From Chloroflexota bacterium (GTDB lineage: Bacteria; Chloroflexota; Ktedonobacteria; Ktedonobacterales; Ktedonobacteraceae): a DNA stretch of 9,458 nucleotides. The translations under genes and the position numbers were made by a program. The stretch covers positions 1 to 9,458 of the forward strand of contig CADDYT010000203.1 of assembly GCA_902810755.1 (NCBI GenBank), in the 5' to 3' direction. Below are positions 1 through 5,332 of this stretch, one piece after another (positions within the stretch are counted from its first letter, which is position 1; every line of letters begins with the position of its first letter). The notes under the pieces are model-generated. The model was given only the letters and a program-made list of their open reading frames with translations, was not told the DNA's origin and did not search any database.

Positions 1-295
1 TGGCCTGCGGCGCGCTCGCACGGGCTTCCGTTACCGCTTCTGGGGGTGGCCCTACTCTAGACAAGGAGGCCGTGCCTCCTCTCGACTTTCCCTTTTCAGC
101 CAGTCTAGCATCCTCTCGTACTCAAGTATATCTTCTTTTATTGCAGAGTTTGTTTTATGAATGAAAGGAAGTTGATGGGCTTTTAATCTATTGTCCATGA
201 ATAAAAAATGCGAACATGAAGATTTTAGCACACAAGCAGTGCATTTCACTTTATCCGCTACCTGTTCTTAACCCGCTCTTAACTTTTATATAACC
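1..295. other. Left-edge region without a supportable gene
   Basis: No convincing gene is seen. Two open frames were examined. The plus frame from base 3 to a TGA at 162-164 begins with a GC-rich stretch (Ala-Cys-Gly-Ala-Leu-Ala-Arg..., later Asp-Lys-Glu-Ala-Val-Pro-Pro). This could be the tail of a protein starting left of the window, and loosely recalls the loose C-terminal tails of TnpB proteins, but after about base 100 its codon use looks non-coding. The minus frame 249-52 (65 residues, GTG start, a Cys-x2-Cys-x6-Cys cluster) has no clear ribosome binding site and no family I recognise. A perfect 7-bp hairpin with a CGT loop lies at 64-80 (aggaggc/gcctcct). Bases from about 100 to 295 are much more AT-rich than the genes to the right. 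Confidence 0.4.
267..294 (+). promoter_or_regulatory. Three 11-bp-phased CTTAAC-like direct repeats with AT-rich -10-like element
   Basis: CTTAAC occurs at 267-272 and again at 278-283, and a third, weaker copy (TATAAC) lies at 289-294. The spacing is exactly 11 bp, about one helical turn. TTAAC-type hexamers repeated every 11 bp are the usual layout of Pho boxes bound by PhoB/PhoP-type response regulators (established for Bacillus and cyanobacteria). The third copy overlaps TATATAA (287-293), a plausible -10 for a transcript starting near the first hairpin of the structured region at 296. The regulator and its signal are inference, because spacing and sequence are all that can be seen. Confidence 0.3.
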
Positions 296-658
296 GGAGA
301 GCCTTATGCTCTCCTTAGAAAGAATAACTTTCTACCCGTCTCTAAGGAATTGTATCCTTTGTTACTTACTCCTACGTACAAAGAATGGCATTCCTGATGT
401 TGGGGGTGATGAACGATCAGGGCAGGCTAAGGGGGTACCACAAAAACCTGCTATCAAGCAAGGTTATTTGCACAGGCAGACCCTGAATCATTCAAACCAG
501 CAAATAGAACGGGGTATGTCTCACTGCACGCCCACTGTGGTGAGAACAGCAAGGATGCGACAGACCTTTCTCCGGGGGAGAAACTCCTGCCGTTTGTACG
601 CAGGAGAGTAGCCACCTTAAACGGGGTGGCGTACTATTATGCTCATCATCGAGATGAG
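296..658 (+). ncRNA. Candidate large structured RNA or non-autonomous omega-RNA-type element
   Basis: The stretch is packed with consecutive hairpins: ggagagc/gctctcc (296-302/308-314), tagaaag/ctttcta (316-322/328-334), ctttgt/acaaag (about 356-382), cctgat/atcagg (393-398/416-421), aacctgc/gcaaggtt with a bulge (445-451/458-465), tatttgc/gcaaata (465-471/500-506), tctcac/gtgaga (519-524/540-545), ttctcc/ggagaa (568-573/577-582), ctcctgc/gcaggag (584-590/600-606), gccacc/ggtggc (611-616/625-630) and ctcatc/gatgag (642-647/653-658). A 101-codon plus frame (306-611) has no protein family and is cut by these stems. Candidates are a HEARO/IscB omega RNA, whose 3' core the part around 395-465 recalls (GATG...GGGGG-TAC...hairpin), a TnpB-type omega RNA with IS605 end hairpins (296-314 left, 611-630 right), or a long leader of the ferritin-like gene. 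The strand is inferred from gene direction. Class assignment rests on memory and is weak; that the region is structured is directly visible. Confidence 0.4.
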
Positions 659-681
659 AGCAAGAAAGGACAGCATTTCCT

Positions 682-1476
682 ATGCAAAAGTCAGATCAAC
701 CCGCCCTGGAAACCACACAATTGATGACATCGTTGTCGGCCCGGCGCTCGCGACGGACACTGCTCAAGGGCGCTGCCGTCGGCGCGGTTGGCGCAACTGG
801 CCTGGGTGCGCTGGGCGCCGGTCTTCTGCTGCGTTCAGGCGCCCCTGCACACGCGGCAGCGGCCAGCGCAGCGGTATGCTCCAAAGTCACGCCCATTCAC
901 GATATTTTCACCATTGCGCGTACCGCTGAGCGCCTGGCAGTCACGTTCTACAGCAATGGCATCGCCCATGCCAGCGATCTGGGGCTGAGCGGCAGCTTCC
1001 TGGAAGATATCCACGCGGCGCTGATCGAGGAGCAGATTCACGAATTCTTCTTCCGAGACAACGGTGGCGGTGTCCTCGCCAGCACATTCAGCTTCCCGCA
1101 GGGGCCTGACACGTTCACCGACCTGAACGTCTTCATCGCCACCCAGCAGACGCTGGAAGGGGTCTTTGACTCGGCATTCCTCTCGGCCATCCGCGAGTTC
1201 TGCCAGCAGGGTCGGCCAGACCTGGCGCAGATCGCCGGGCAGATTGCCACCATTGAGGCGGAGCATCGTGCGCTGGGACGCCAGATCGGCAACCTGATTC
1301 CCGCCGATAACTGGGCCTTCTCGCCCGTCCTGATCCCCTATGTGGGCGCTGCCCCGGCCATCGTAGCGAAAGCGGGCTTCTTAAGCCCACGCAAGGGCAA
1401 TAGCTATACCTACGCGCCGGTGGATACAGCCTCATCCAGCATTCTCTACCGCAAGCCATTTGAAGCCTCCTGCTAG
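682..1476 (+). CDS. Tat-exported ferritin-like domain protein
   Basis: The 264-residue protein has an N-terminal twin-arginine signal: S-A-R-R-S-R-R-T-L-L-K-G at residues 19-30, a hydrophobic Ala/Gly/Leu stretch at 31-50 and an Ala-His-Ala cleavage region near 56-61. It should therefore be exported folded to the outside. Residues 70-235 match the ferritin-like 'Ferritin_2' type (DUF4439/PF13668-like four-helix bundle). All six expected diiron ligands can be placed: E83, E117 and H120 (E-x2-H), E159, E192 and H195 (E-x2-H). The family's substrate is not established; a metal or oxidative stress role is inferred. ATG 682 is preceded by AAAGGA at 665-670. The in-frame ATG at 724 would still keep the Tat motif but lacks a Shine-Dalgarno. 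Transcription ends at the hairpins at 1504-1564. A structured region lies directly upstream. Confidence 0.85.
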   Translation: MQKSDQPALETTQLMTSLSARRSRRTLLKGAAVGAVGATGLGALGAGLLLRSGAPAHAAAASAAVCSKVTPIHDIFTIARTAERLAVTFYSNGIAHASDLGLSGSFLEDIHAALIEEQIHEFFFRDNGGGVLASTFSFPQGPDTFTDLNVFIATQQTLEGVFDSAFLSAIREFCQQGRPDLAQIAGQIATIEAEHRALGRQIGNLIPADNWAFSPVLIPYVGAAPAIVAKAGFLSPRKGNSYTYAPVDTASSSILYRKPFEASC

Positions 1477-1503
1477 CGCAGGACAGGCACAACAGGTTTA
1501 ACG

Positions 1504-1564
1504 CCTCTCTCTTCAAAGAGAGGTTGGACGCGAGGGAGTGGGGAAACATCCATTCCCTCGTTTT
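1504..1564 (+). terminator. Tandem hairpins ending in an intrinsic terminator
   Basis: A first hairpin, cctctct/agagagg (1504-1510/1517-1523), has no U-tract. The second pairs cgagggagtgg with ccattccctcg (1531-1541/1550-1560, one G-U pair) around an 8-base loop and is followed by TTTT (1561-1564). This is a textbook intrinsic terminator for the ferritin-like gene. Its T-run ends only seven bases before the AGGGA Shine-Dalgarno of the kinase, so it could also act as an attenuator for that gene. Confidence 0.85.
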
Positions 1565-1583
1565 CTGAGCAGGGATTACAGGT

Positions 1584-3062
1584 ATGGGTAACGAGATTGA
1601 TCTCACCGGCAAACAGATTGGCAACTACCGTCTCATTGCTGAATTAACAAAAAACTTCTCGATCGTCGTCTACCTGGCGCAACATATTTTTCTGGAACGC
1701 CGTTTTGTTGCCCTTAAGCTTTTACATACCGCTCTACATGCTCCGGAGAAACAGAAACGAGAAAGTTTTTTCCAGGAAGCCTCTTTTCTTGACCGCTTTA
1801 AACATCCTTTTATTCTTCCACTGGTGGATGCTGGCCTCTTTGAAGATATGCCCTATGTGATGACGGAGTACGCGCCCAACGGCTCGCTCAAAGATCGCCT
1901 GGCGCGGCAATTTCCCGCTCCCCTACCGCTGGAAGAGACGCTGACCATTCTCCTGCAAGTGGGGCAGGCGGTACAATATCTGCACGATCACAACGTGGTG
2001 CATTGCGATCTGAAACCGGCTAATATTCTATTCAATGCGCGGTGCGAGGCGTTACTGGCTGACTTCGGCTTTGCCTTGACGCTCACAGCCCCGGTTCTCC
2101 GGCAGGAGAGAGCGCCGGGTACCCTCCACTACATCGCGCCGGAGAAATTTGACGGCATCATCAATCGCGAAGGGGATCAATATAGTCTGGGCTGCATCGC
2201 TTATGAACTGGTCACAGGGCAGCGTCCTTTCGTTGATCTGAGTATTCGCGGCGTGATGCTCAAACATAAAACGGAAGAACCCGTACCGCCAACGTGGATC
2301 AATCCACAGGTGCCTTCTTCCATAGAGCAGGCCATCCTCAAAGCAATGGCGAAGGAGCCGACCGCTCGTCACGCGAACGTCACTGCCTTCCTCGCCGCGC
2401 TGGGTCTGCCTGTGTCGCCCGCATCGCCGTTATCACCGCTATCTGCCCACCAGCATACCTCGATGGCAATGCTCTCCACGTCGATCGCCTCAAACGAAGC
2501 GCATACAGGCGATGAAGGAGAAAAAAGCGGCGAGCAATGGCTTGACGAAGCCAGCGTCCATTATGAAGCCGGACGCTTCCCACAAGCCCTCGCCGCTTAC
2601 GAAGCCGCGCTCCTGCTCGACCCGGACGAGGCGTACACGCACATCGGCAAGGGGCTGGTTCTCTGCGAACTTGCTCTATACGAGCAGGCGCTCGCCAGCT
2701 TTGAGCGTGCCATTGCGCTTGACCCGACAGATGCCTACGCCTATGTCTGCACGGGCCTCGCCCTGCGCATGCTCGGCAACTATGAACAGGCCCTTGACAC
2801 CTACCAGCACGCCATCTCCCTTGACCACTCCGACGCCGCCGCTTACCTGGGCAAAGCCCTGACGCTCGAACAGATGGCACAATTCGAACAAGCCCTGCAA
2901 GCCTGCGAAGAGGCCCTTGAATGGGCCAGTAGCGACATCACTGCCTGGCAGCACAAAGGCGACATCCTCCAGCGACTTGACAGGCCGCAGGAAGCCCAAC
3001 AGGCCTACGAAAAGGCTCACCAGCTTTCCGCCATCGCCCAGGCCACACAGAGCATGTCATGA
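1584..3062 (+). CDS. Ser/Thr protein kinase-like protein with C-terminal TPRs
   Basis: The 492-residue cytoplasmic protein has a kinase domain at about 13-270 and five TPR units at about 315-485, joined by a Ser/Pro-rich linker with no membrane segment. Visible kinase motifs are A-L-K (K45), helix C E65, catalytic loop V-H-C-D-L-K-P-A-N (D142, N147), D-F-G at 160-162 and A-P-E at 185-187. Two oddities stand out. The glycine-rich loop has lost all its glycines: L-T-K-N-F-S-I-V-V-Y at 21-30, where relatives have L-G-x-G-G-F-x-x-V-Y. The catalytic loop is HCD rather than HRD, making it a non-RD type. ATP binding may thus be altered, although the Lys, Asp, Asn and DFG residues remain. The TPRs probably bind partners or substrates. 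The start is ATG 1584 with AGGGA at 1571-1575. No separate promoter is obvious between it and the terminator at 1531-1564. Confidence 0.88.
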   Translation: MGNEIDLTGKQIGNYRLIAELTKNFSIVVYLAQHIFLERRFVALKLLHTALHAPEKQKRESFFQEASFLDRFKHPFILPLVDAGLFEDMPYVMTEYAPNGSLKDRLARQFPAPLPLEETLTILLQVGQAVQYLHDHNVVHCDLKPANILFNARCEALLADFGFALTLTAPVLRQERAPGTLHYIAPEKFDGIINREGDQYSLGCIAYELVTGQRPFVDLSIRGVMLKHKTEEPVPPTWINPQVPSSIEQAILKAMAKEPTARHANVTAFLAALGLPVSPASPLSPLSAHQHTSMAMLSTSIASNEAHTGDEGEKSGEQWLDEASVHYEAGRFPQALAAYEAALLLDPDEAYTHIGKGLVLCELALYEQALASFERAIALDPTDAYAYVCTGLALRMLGNYEQALDTYQHAISLDHSDAAAYLGKALTLEQMAQFEQALQACEEALEWASSDITAWQHKGDILQRLDRPQEAQQAYEKAHQLSAIAQATQSMS

Positions 3063-3225
3063 AAAACCCGTTGGAGCCTGTCATGCTGAGCGGAGCGGCG
3101 TAAGGCCAGGGCGGAGGCTACCAACCCGCATTGCGTCTCAGGACGGCTTCGTGGTTGGTAGGGGCGCCGCCGACCTGCGCTCTGGCTTCTCACCACCTAC
3201 GAGCATGTTTTTCACCAGCATGGCA
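3063..3225. repeat. Intergenic spacer with inverted repeat and dispersed-repeat-like motifs
   Basis: No gene is seen. A perfect 9-bp inverted repeat, ctaccaacc/ggttggtag (3118-3126/3153-3161), encloses 26 bases and runs straight into GGGGCGCCGCCG (3161-3172). The palindrome with a 'GTAGGGGCGCCGC' tail and the nearby 'CTGTCATGCTGAGCGGAGC' (3078-3096) both resemble dispersed intergenic repeats I recall from Chloroflexota and related genomes. Their status as repeats cannot be shown within this window, because each occurs once here. They may be REP-like elements or remnants of them. No T-tract follows, so this is not an evident terminator for the kinase. Confidence 0.45.
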
Positions 3226-3234
3226 TGATACAAT
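3226..3234 (+). promoter_or_regulatory. Extended -10 promoter of the methyltransferase gene
   Basis: TGA-TACAAT (TG at 3226-3227, hexamer 3229-3234) fits an extended -10 of a housekeeping sigma factor, 39 bases before the ATG at 3273. No good -35 hexamer is seen at 16-18 bp, as is common for extended -10 promoters. Nearly the same element precedes ruvB (3945) and the WYL remnant (5129). Confidence 0.55.
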
Positions 3235-3272
3235 AGGCGCATGCAATCTTATCCAGAGAGAAGGTATCAGTC

Positions 3273-3947
3273 ATGAGCCAGGAAGAGAACGCGAACGCTA
3301 CAAAACCAACGATGCCATCGCACCGACGGTTCGCGGCATACTATGAGCGGATGGGGCGCAGCGAGACGGAACGGCGCTATATGGAGCCGCTGCGTCGCAA
3401 GTTGCTCGCGCGGGCGCGTGGCCTCGTACTCGAAGTGGGCGCGGGCAACGGCCTCAACTTTCCCATCTACGACCCGACGCAGGTGGAGCGTGTCGAGGCC
3501 GTCGAACCTGATCCCGCCATGCTGGGCTATGCACGCGAGCGCGCTCAGTCGGCTCGCATCCCTATCACGCTGACGCAAGCCGCCGCCGAGTCTCTGCCCT
3601 TTGCCGATGCCACCTTCGATAGCGTGGTCGTCACCCTCGTCTTCTGCTCCGTGAGCGACCCGGCGCGGGGGTTGCGCGAGATCGGGCGCGTGCTGAAACC
3701 GGACGGCACTTTGCTGATGGTGGAACACGTGCGCTCCCGCCACAGACTCGTGTCGGTGGCACAGAGCGCAGTCACACCGCTCACCAGGCGCCTGTGCGGC
3801 AACTGCCACTGGAACCGCGATACCCTGCGGGCGGTGCGCGAGGCCGGTTTCCAGATCGACTACCTGCGCAACTACGGCGGCGTGTTCCTGCCGTTCATTT
3901 TGCTGGAAGCCAGAAAATTCCCCCTCGACCGCAAGGCAGAACTCTGA
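3273..3947 (+). CDS. Class I SAM-dependent methyltransferase, METTL7/UbiE-like
   Basis: This 224-residue soluble methyltransferase has a Rossmann fold. Motif I is V-L-E-V-G-A-G-N-G-L-N-F (52-63), the acidic residue binding the SAM ribose is E78 (V-E-P-D), and a motif II region of type S-L-P-F-A-D-A-T-F-D-S-V-V-V is present. The 'T-L-V-F-C-S-V' strand, 'L-K-P-D-G-T-L-L-M-V-E-H-V' and the late 'G-N-C-H-W-N-R-D-T' resemble METTL7-type methyltransferases (alkyl-thiol methylation in animals) more than true UbiE. The substrate here is unknown, and thiol or small-molecule methylation is inference. ATG 3273 has GAGAAGG at 3258-3264. The stop codon TGA (3945-3947) is also the TGA of the extended -10 of the ruvB promoter. 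It is probably a single-gene unit. Confidence 0.85.
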   Translation: MSQEENANATKPTMPSHRRFAAYYERMGRSETERRYMEPLRRKLLARARGLVLEVGAGNGLNFPIYDPTQVERVEAVEPDPAMLGYARERAQSARIPITLTQAAAESLPFADATFDSVVVTLVFCSVSDPARGLREIGRVLKPDGTLLMVEHVRSRHRLVSVAQSAVTPLTRRLCGNCHWNRDTLRAVREAGFQIDYLRNYGGVFLPFILLEARKFPLDRKAEL

Positions 3948-3953
3948 TATAAT
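3925..3953 (+). promoter_or_regulatory. ruvB promoter
   Basis: A consensus TATAAT (3948-3953) is preceded by TGA (extended -10) and, at the ideal 17-bp spacing, by TCGACC (3925-3930), which matches TTGACA at four of six positions. The -35 lies inside the methyltransferase coding sequence and the -10 begins at its stop codon. This is the best sigma-70-type promoter in the window and lies 74 bases upstream of the ruvB ATG. Confidence 0.7.
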
Positions 3954-4026
3954 GTGGGAAGGCAACAATAGAACATCGGTTTCATATGCGTTTTCTTACA
4001 TGTGAGATAGTTCCTGGGAGAGGGAA

Positions 4027-5088
4027 ATGACGACTGAGCGGCTGGTCTCGCCACAGATGAGCGAGGAAGAACAGATCATCGAGGGGAGCCTGCGCCCGCG
4101 CAGGCTGGCGGAATATATCGGGCAGGAGAAGATCAAGGAGAATCTGAGCATCCTGTTAGAGGCGGCGCGGCGGCGCAAAGAGCCTTCTGTCGATCACGTG
4201 CTGCTCTATGGGCCGCCGGGGCTGGGCAAGACAACGCTGTGCAACATCATCGCCGCCGAGATGGGCGTGAGCCTGAAAACGACCTCCGGCCCCGCCATCG
4301 AACACGCGGGCGACCTGGCCTCCATCCTCACTTCGCTGCAGCCGGGCGAGGTGCTGTTCATTGACGAGATTCACCGCCTGGCGCGCGCGGTAGAGGAGCG
4401 GCTCTATTCGGCGATGGAAGATTTCGCCCTGGATGTGATGATCGGTAAGGGGCCGAGCGCGCGCGCCCTGCGCCTCTCGCTGCCGCCCTTCACCGTCGTC
4501 GGGGCCACCACCCGCATCGGCTCCATGACCGCTCCGCTGCGCGACCGCTTCGGGGCTATCTACCGCATGGAATACTACGATAACGAGGCGCTCAAACAGA
4601 TACTCATTCGCTCGGCGCGCATCCTGAAAGCGCCCGCCGACGAGGAAGGTATTGAGGAGATAGCAGGGCGGGCGCGCGGCACGCCGCGTATCGTCAACCG
4701 CCTGCTCAAGCGCGTGCGCGACTACGCGCAGGTCAGAGCCGACGGCGTGATTACCAGGCCGGTGGCGAAGGCCGCGCTCGACGCGCTGGAAATCGACGAG
4801 CTGGGCCTCGATCAGACCGACCGCAACCTGCTGCTGGCCATCATCCAGAAGTTCGGCGGCGGCCCCGTCGGGCTGGAGACGCTGGCCGCCAGCACGAGCG
4901 AAGACCCCGAAACCATCGAGGATGTTTACGAACCCTATCTGCTCCAGCTCGGCTTCATCGCGCGCACCCCGCGCGGTCGCGTCGCCACCCGCCTGGCCTA
5001 CCAGCACCTGGGCATCCTCCCCACCGATGAAGGCGACAACGCCAGCGCCGCATCCGGCCCAGGTTTGTGGGGTACGCCCGGCAAGTAA
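4027..5088 (+). CDS. ruvB: Holliday junction branch migration DNA helicase RuvB
   Basis: RuvB is the hexameric AAA+ motor that, with RuvA, drives branch migration of Holliday junctions for RuvC to resolve during recombination repair. The 353-residue protein is full length with a short extra tail. It shows the N-terminal [12 protein letters not shown] signature (22-33), Walker A G-P-P-G-L-G-K-T (62-69), Walker B L-F-I-D-E-I-H-R (110-117), sensor 1 G-A-T-T-R (159-163), an arginine finger in L-R-D-R-F-G (171-176), sensor 2 G-T-P-R-I-V-N-R-L, and the RuvB winged-helix C-terminus (about 270-335, with [10 protein letters not shown] and T-P-R-G-R). ATG 4027 follows GGGAGAGGGA. ruvA and ruvC are not adjacent in this window. 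Nothing is aberrant. Confidence 0.98.
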   Translation: MTTERLVSPQMSEEEQIIEGSLRPRRLAEYIGQEKIKENLSILLEAARRRKEPSVDHVLLYGPPGLGKTTLCNIIAAEMGVSLKTTSGPAIEHAGDLASILTSLQPGEVLFIDEIHRLARAVEERLYSAMEDFALDVMIGKGPSARALRLSLPPFTVVGATTRIGSMTAPLRDRFGAIYRMEYYDNEALKQILIRSARILKAPADEEGIEEIAGRARGTPRIVNRLLKRVRDYAQVRADGVITRPVAKAALDALEIDELGLDQTDRNLLLAIIQKFGGGPVGLETLAASTSEDPETIEDVYEPYLLQLGFIARTPRGRVATRLAYQHLGILPTDEGDNASAASGPGLWGTPGK

Positions 5089-5128
5089 GCGCGAAGCCCG
5101 GCCCAGGGGGCTCTGTCTCCCGATGTCG

Positions 5129-5137
5129 TGATACAAT
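5129..5137 (+). promoter_or_regulatory. Extended -10 promoter of the WYL remnant
   Basis: TGA-TACAAT (TG at 5129-5130, hexamer 5132-5137) is almost identical to the element before the methyltransferase gene. It lies 34 bases before ATG 5172. No clear -35 is present. It appears to be the surviving promoter of a gene whose body has been lost. Confidence 0.5.
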
Positions 5138-5156
5138 AAAGAATGTTCAAAACGCT

Positions 5157-5332
5157 GAGGGAGGCAAAACGATGCCAGCAGGCCCCAGGTCAAAGACGAG
5201 GCATGCGGCTACCTGCTCAGCTTCGGCTCCGAAATCGAGGTTCTCGACCCGCCGAAGATGCGCGAGCAAATCATCCGGCTGGCCGAGAATATGCTGGAGT
5301 TTTATGCTCAAAAAACTCCTCGAATATCTTAG
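5157..5332 (+). pseudogene. Remnant of a WYL-domain transcriptional regulator (internal deletion, frameshift)
   Basis: An ideal Shine-Dalgarno, GAGGGAGG (5157-5164), stands 7 bases before ATG 5172 (M-P-A-G-P...). From base 5189, in another frame, the sequence reads V-K-D-E-A-C-G-Y-L-L-S-F-G-S-E-I-E-V-L-D, continuing P-P-K-M-R-E-Q-I-I-R-L to a TAG at 5330-5332. This 'LLSFG-x-E-I-E-VL-x-PP-x-(M/L)R-E' block is the C-terminal end of WYL-domain (YafY/PafBC-type) regulators, ligand-sensing repressors or activators normally about 300 residues long with an N-terminal HTH. That frame has a stop at 5156-5158 and no start of its own. The simplest reading is that a deletion joined the 5' end to the 3' end out of frame. 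The alternative is a sequencing indel in a roughly 50-residue mini-protein. The stop overlaps the convergent methylase stop (5329-5331). Confidence 0.65.

Noticed and set aside
3..164. Plus-strand frame open to the left edge that might be a TnpB C-terminal tail
   Set aside because: Only a vague resemblance to TnpB tails; the second half does not look coding and no conserved TnpB motif is in the window.
52..249. 65-residue minus-strand frame with a Cys-x2-Cys-x6-Cys cluster
   Set aside because: It has a GTG start, no good ribosome binding site and no recognised family, and its 3' end is overlapped by a hairpin. Possible but unsupported.
306..611. 101-codon plus-strand frame over the hairpin region
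   Set aside because: It has no family resemblance or Shine-Dalgarno, and ten stems run through it. It is better explained as structured non-coding sequence.
639..929. Plus-strand frame overlapping the start of the ferritin-like gene
   Set aside because: It lies in a different frame from the clear Tat signal and ferritin-like protein and is a shadow of that GC-rich gene.
2380..2880. Arg-rich minus-strand frame opposite the kinase TPRs, and similar frames at 3267-3968 and 835-1266
   Set aside because: All lie fully antisense to confidently identified genes and show low-complexity Arg/Ala/Gly composition.
4156..5193. 345-residue minus-strand frame opposite ruvB
   Set aside because: An antisense shadow of ruvB caused by high GC; its composition has no fold-like pattern.
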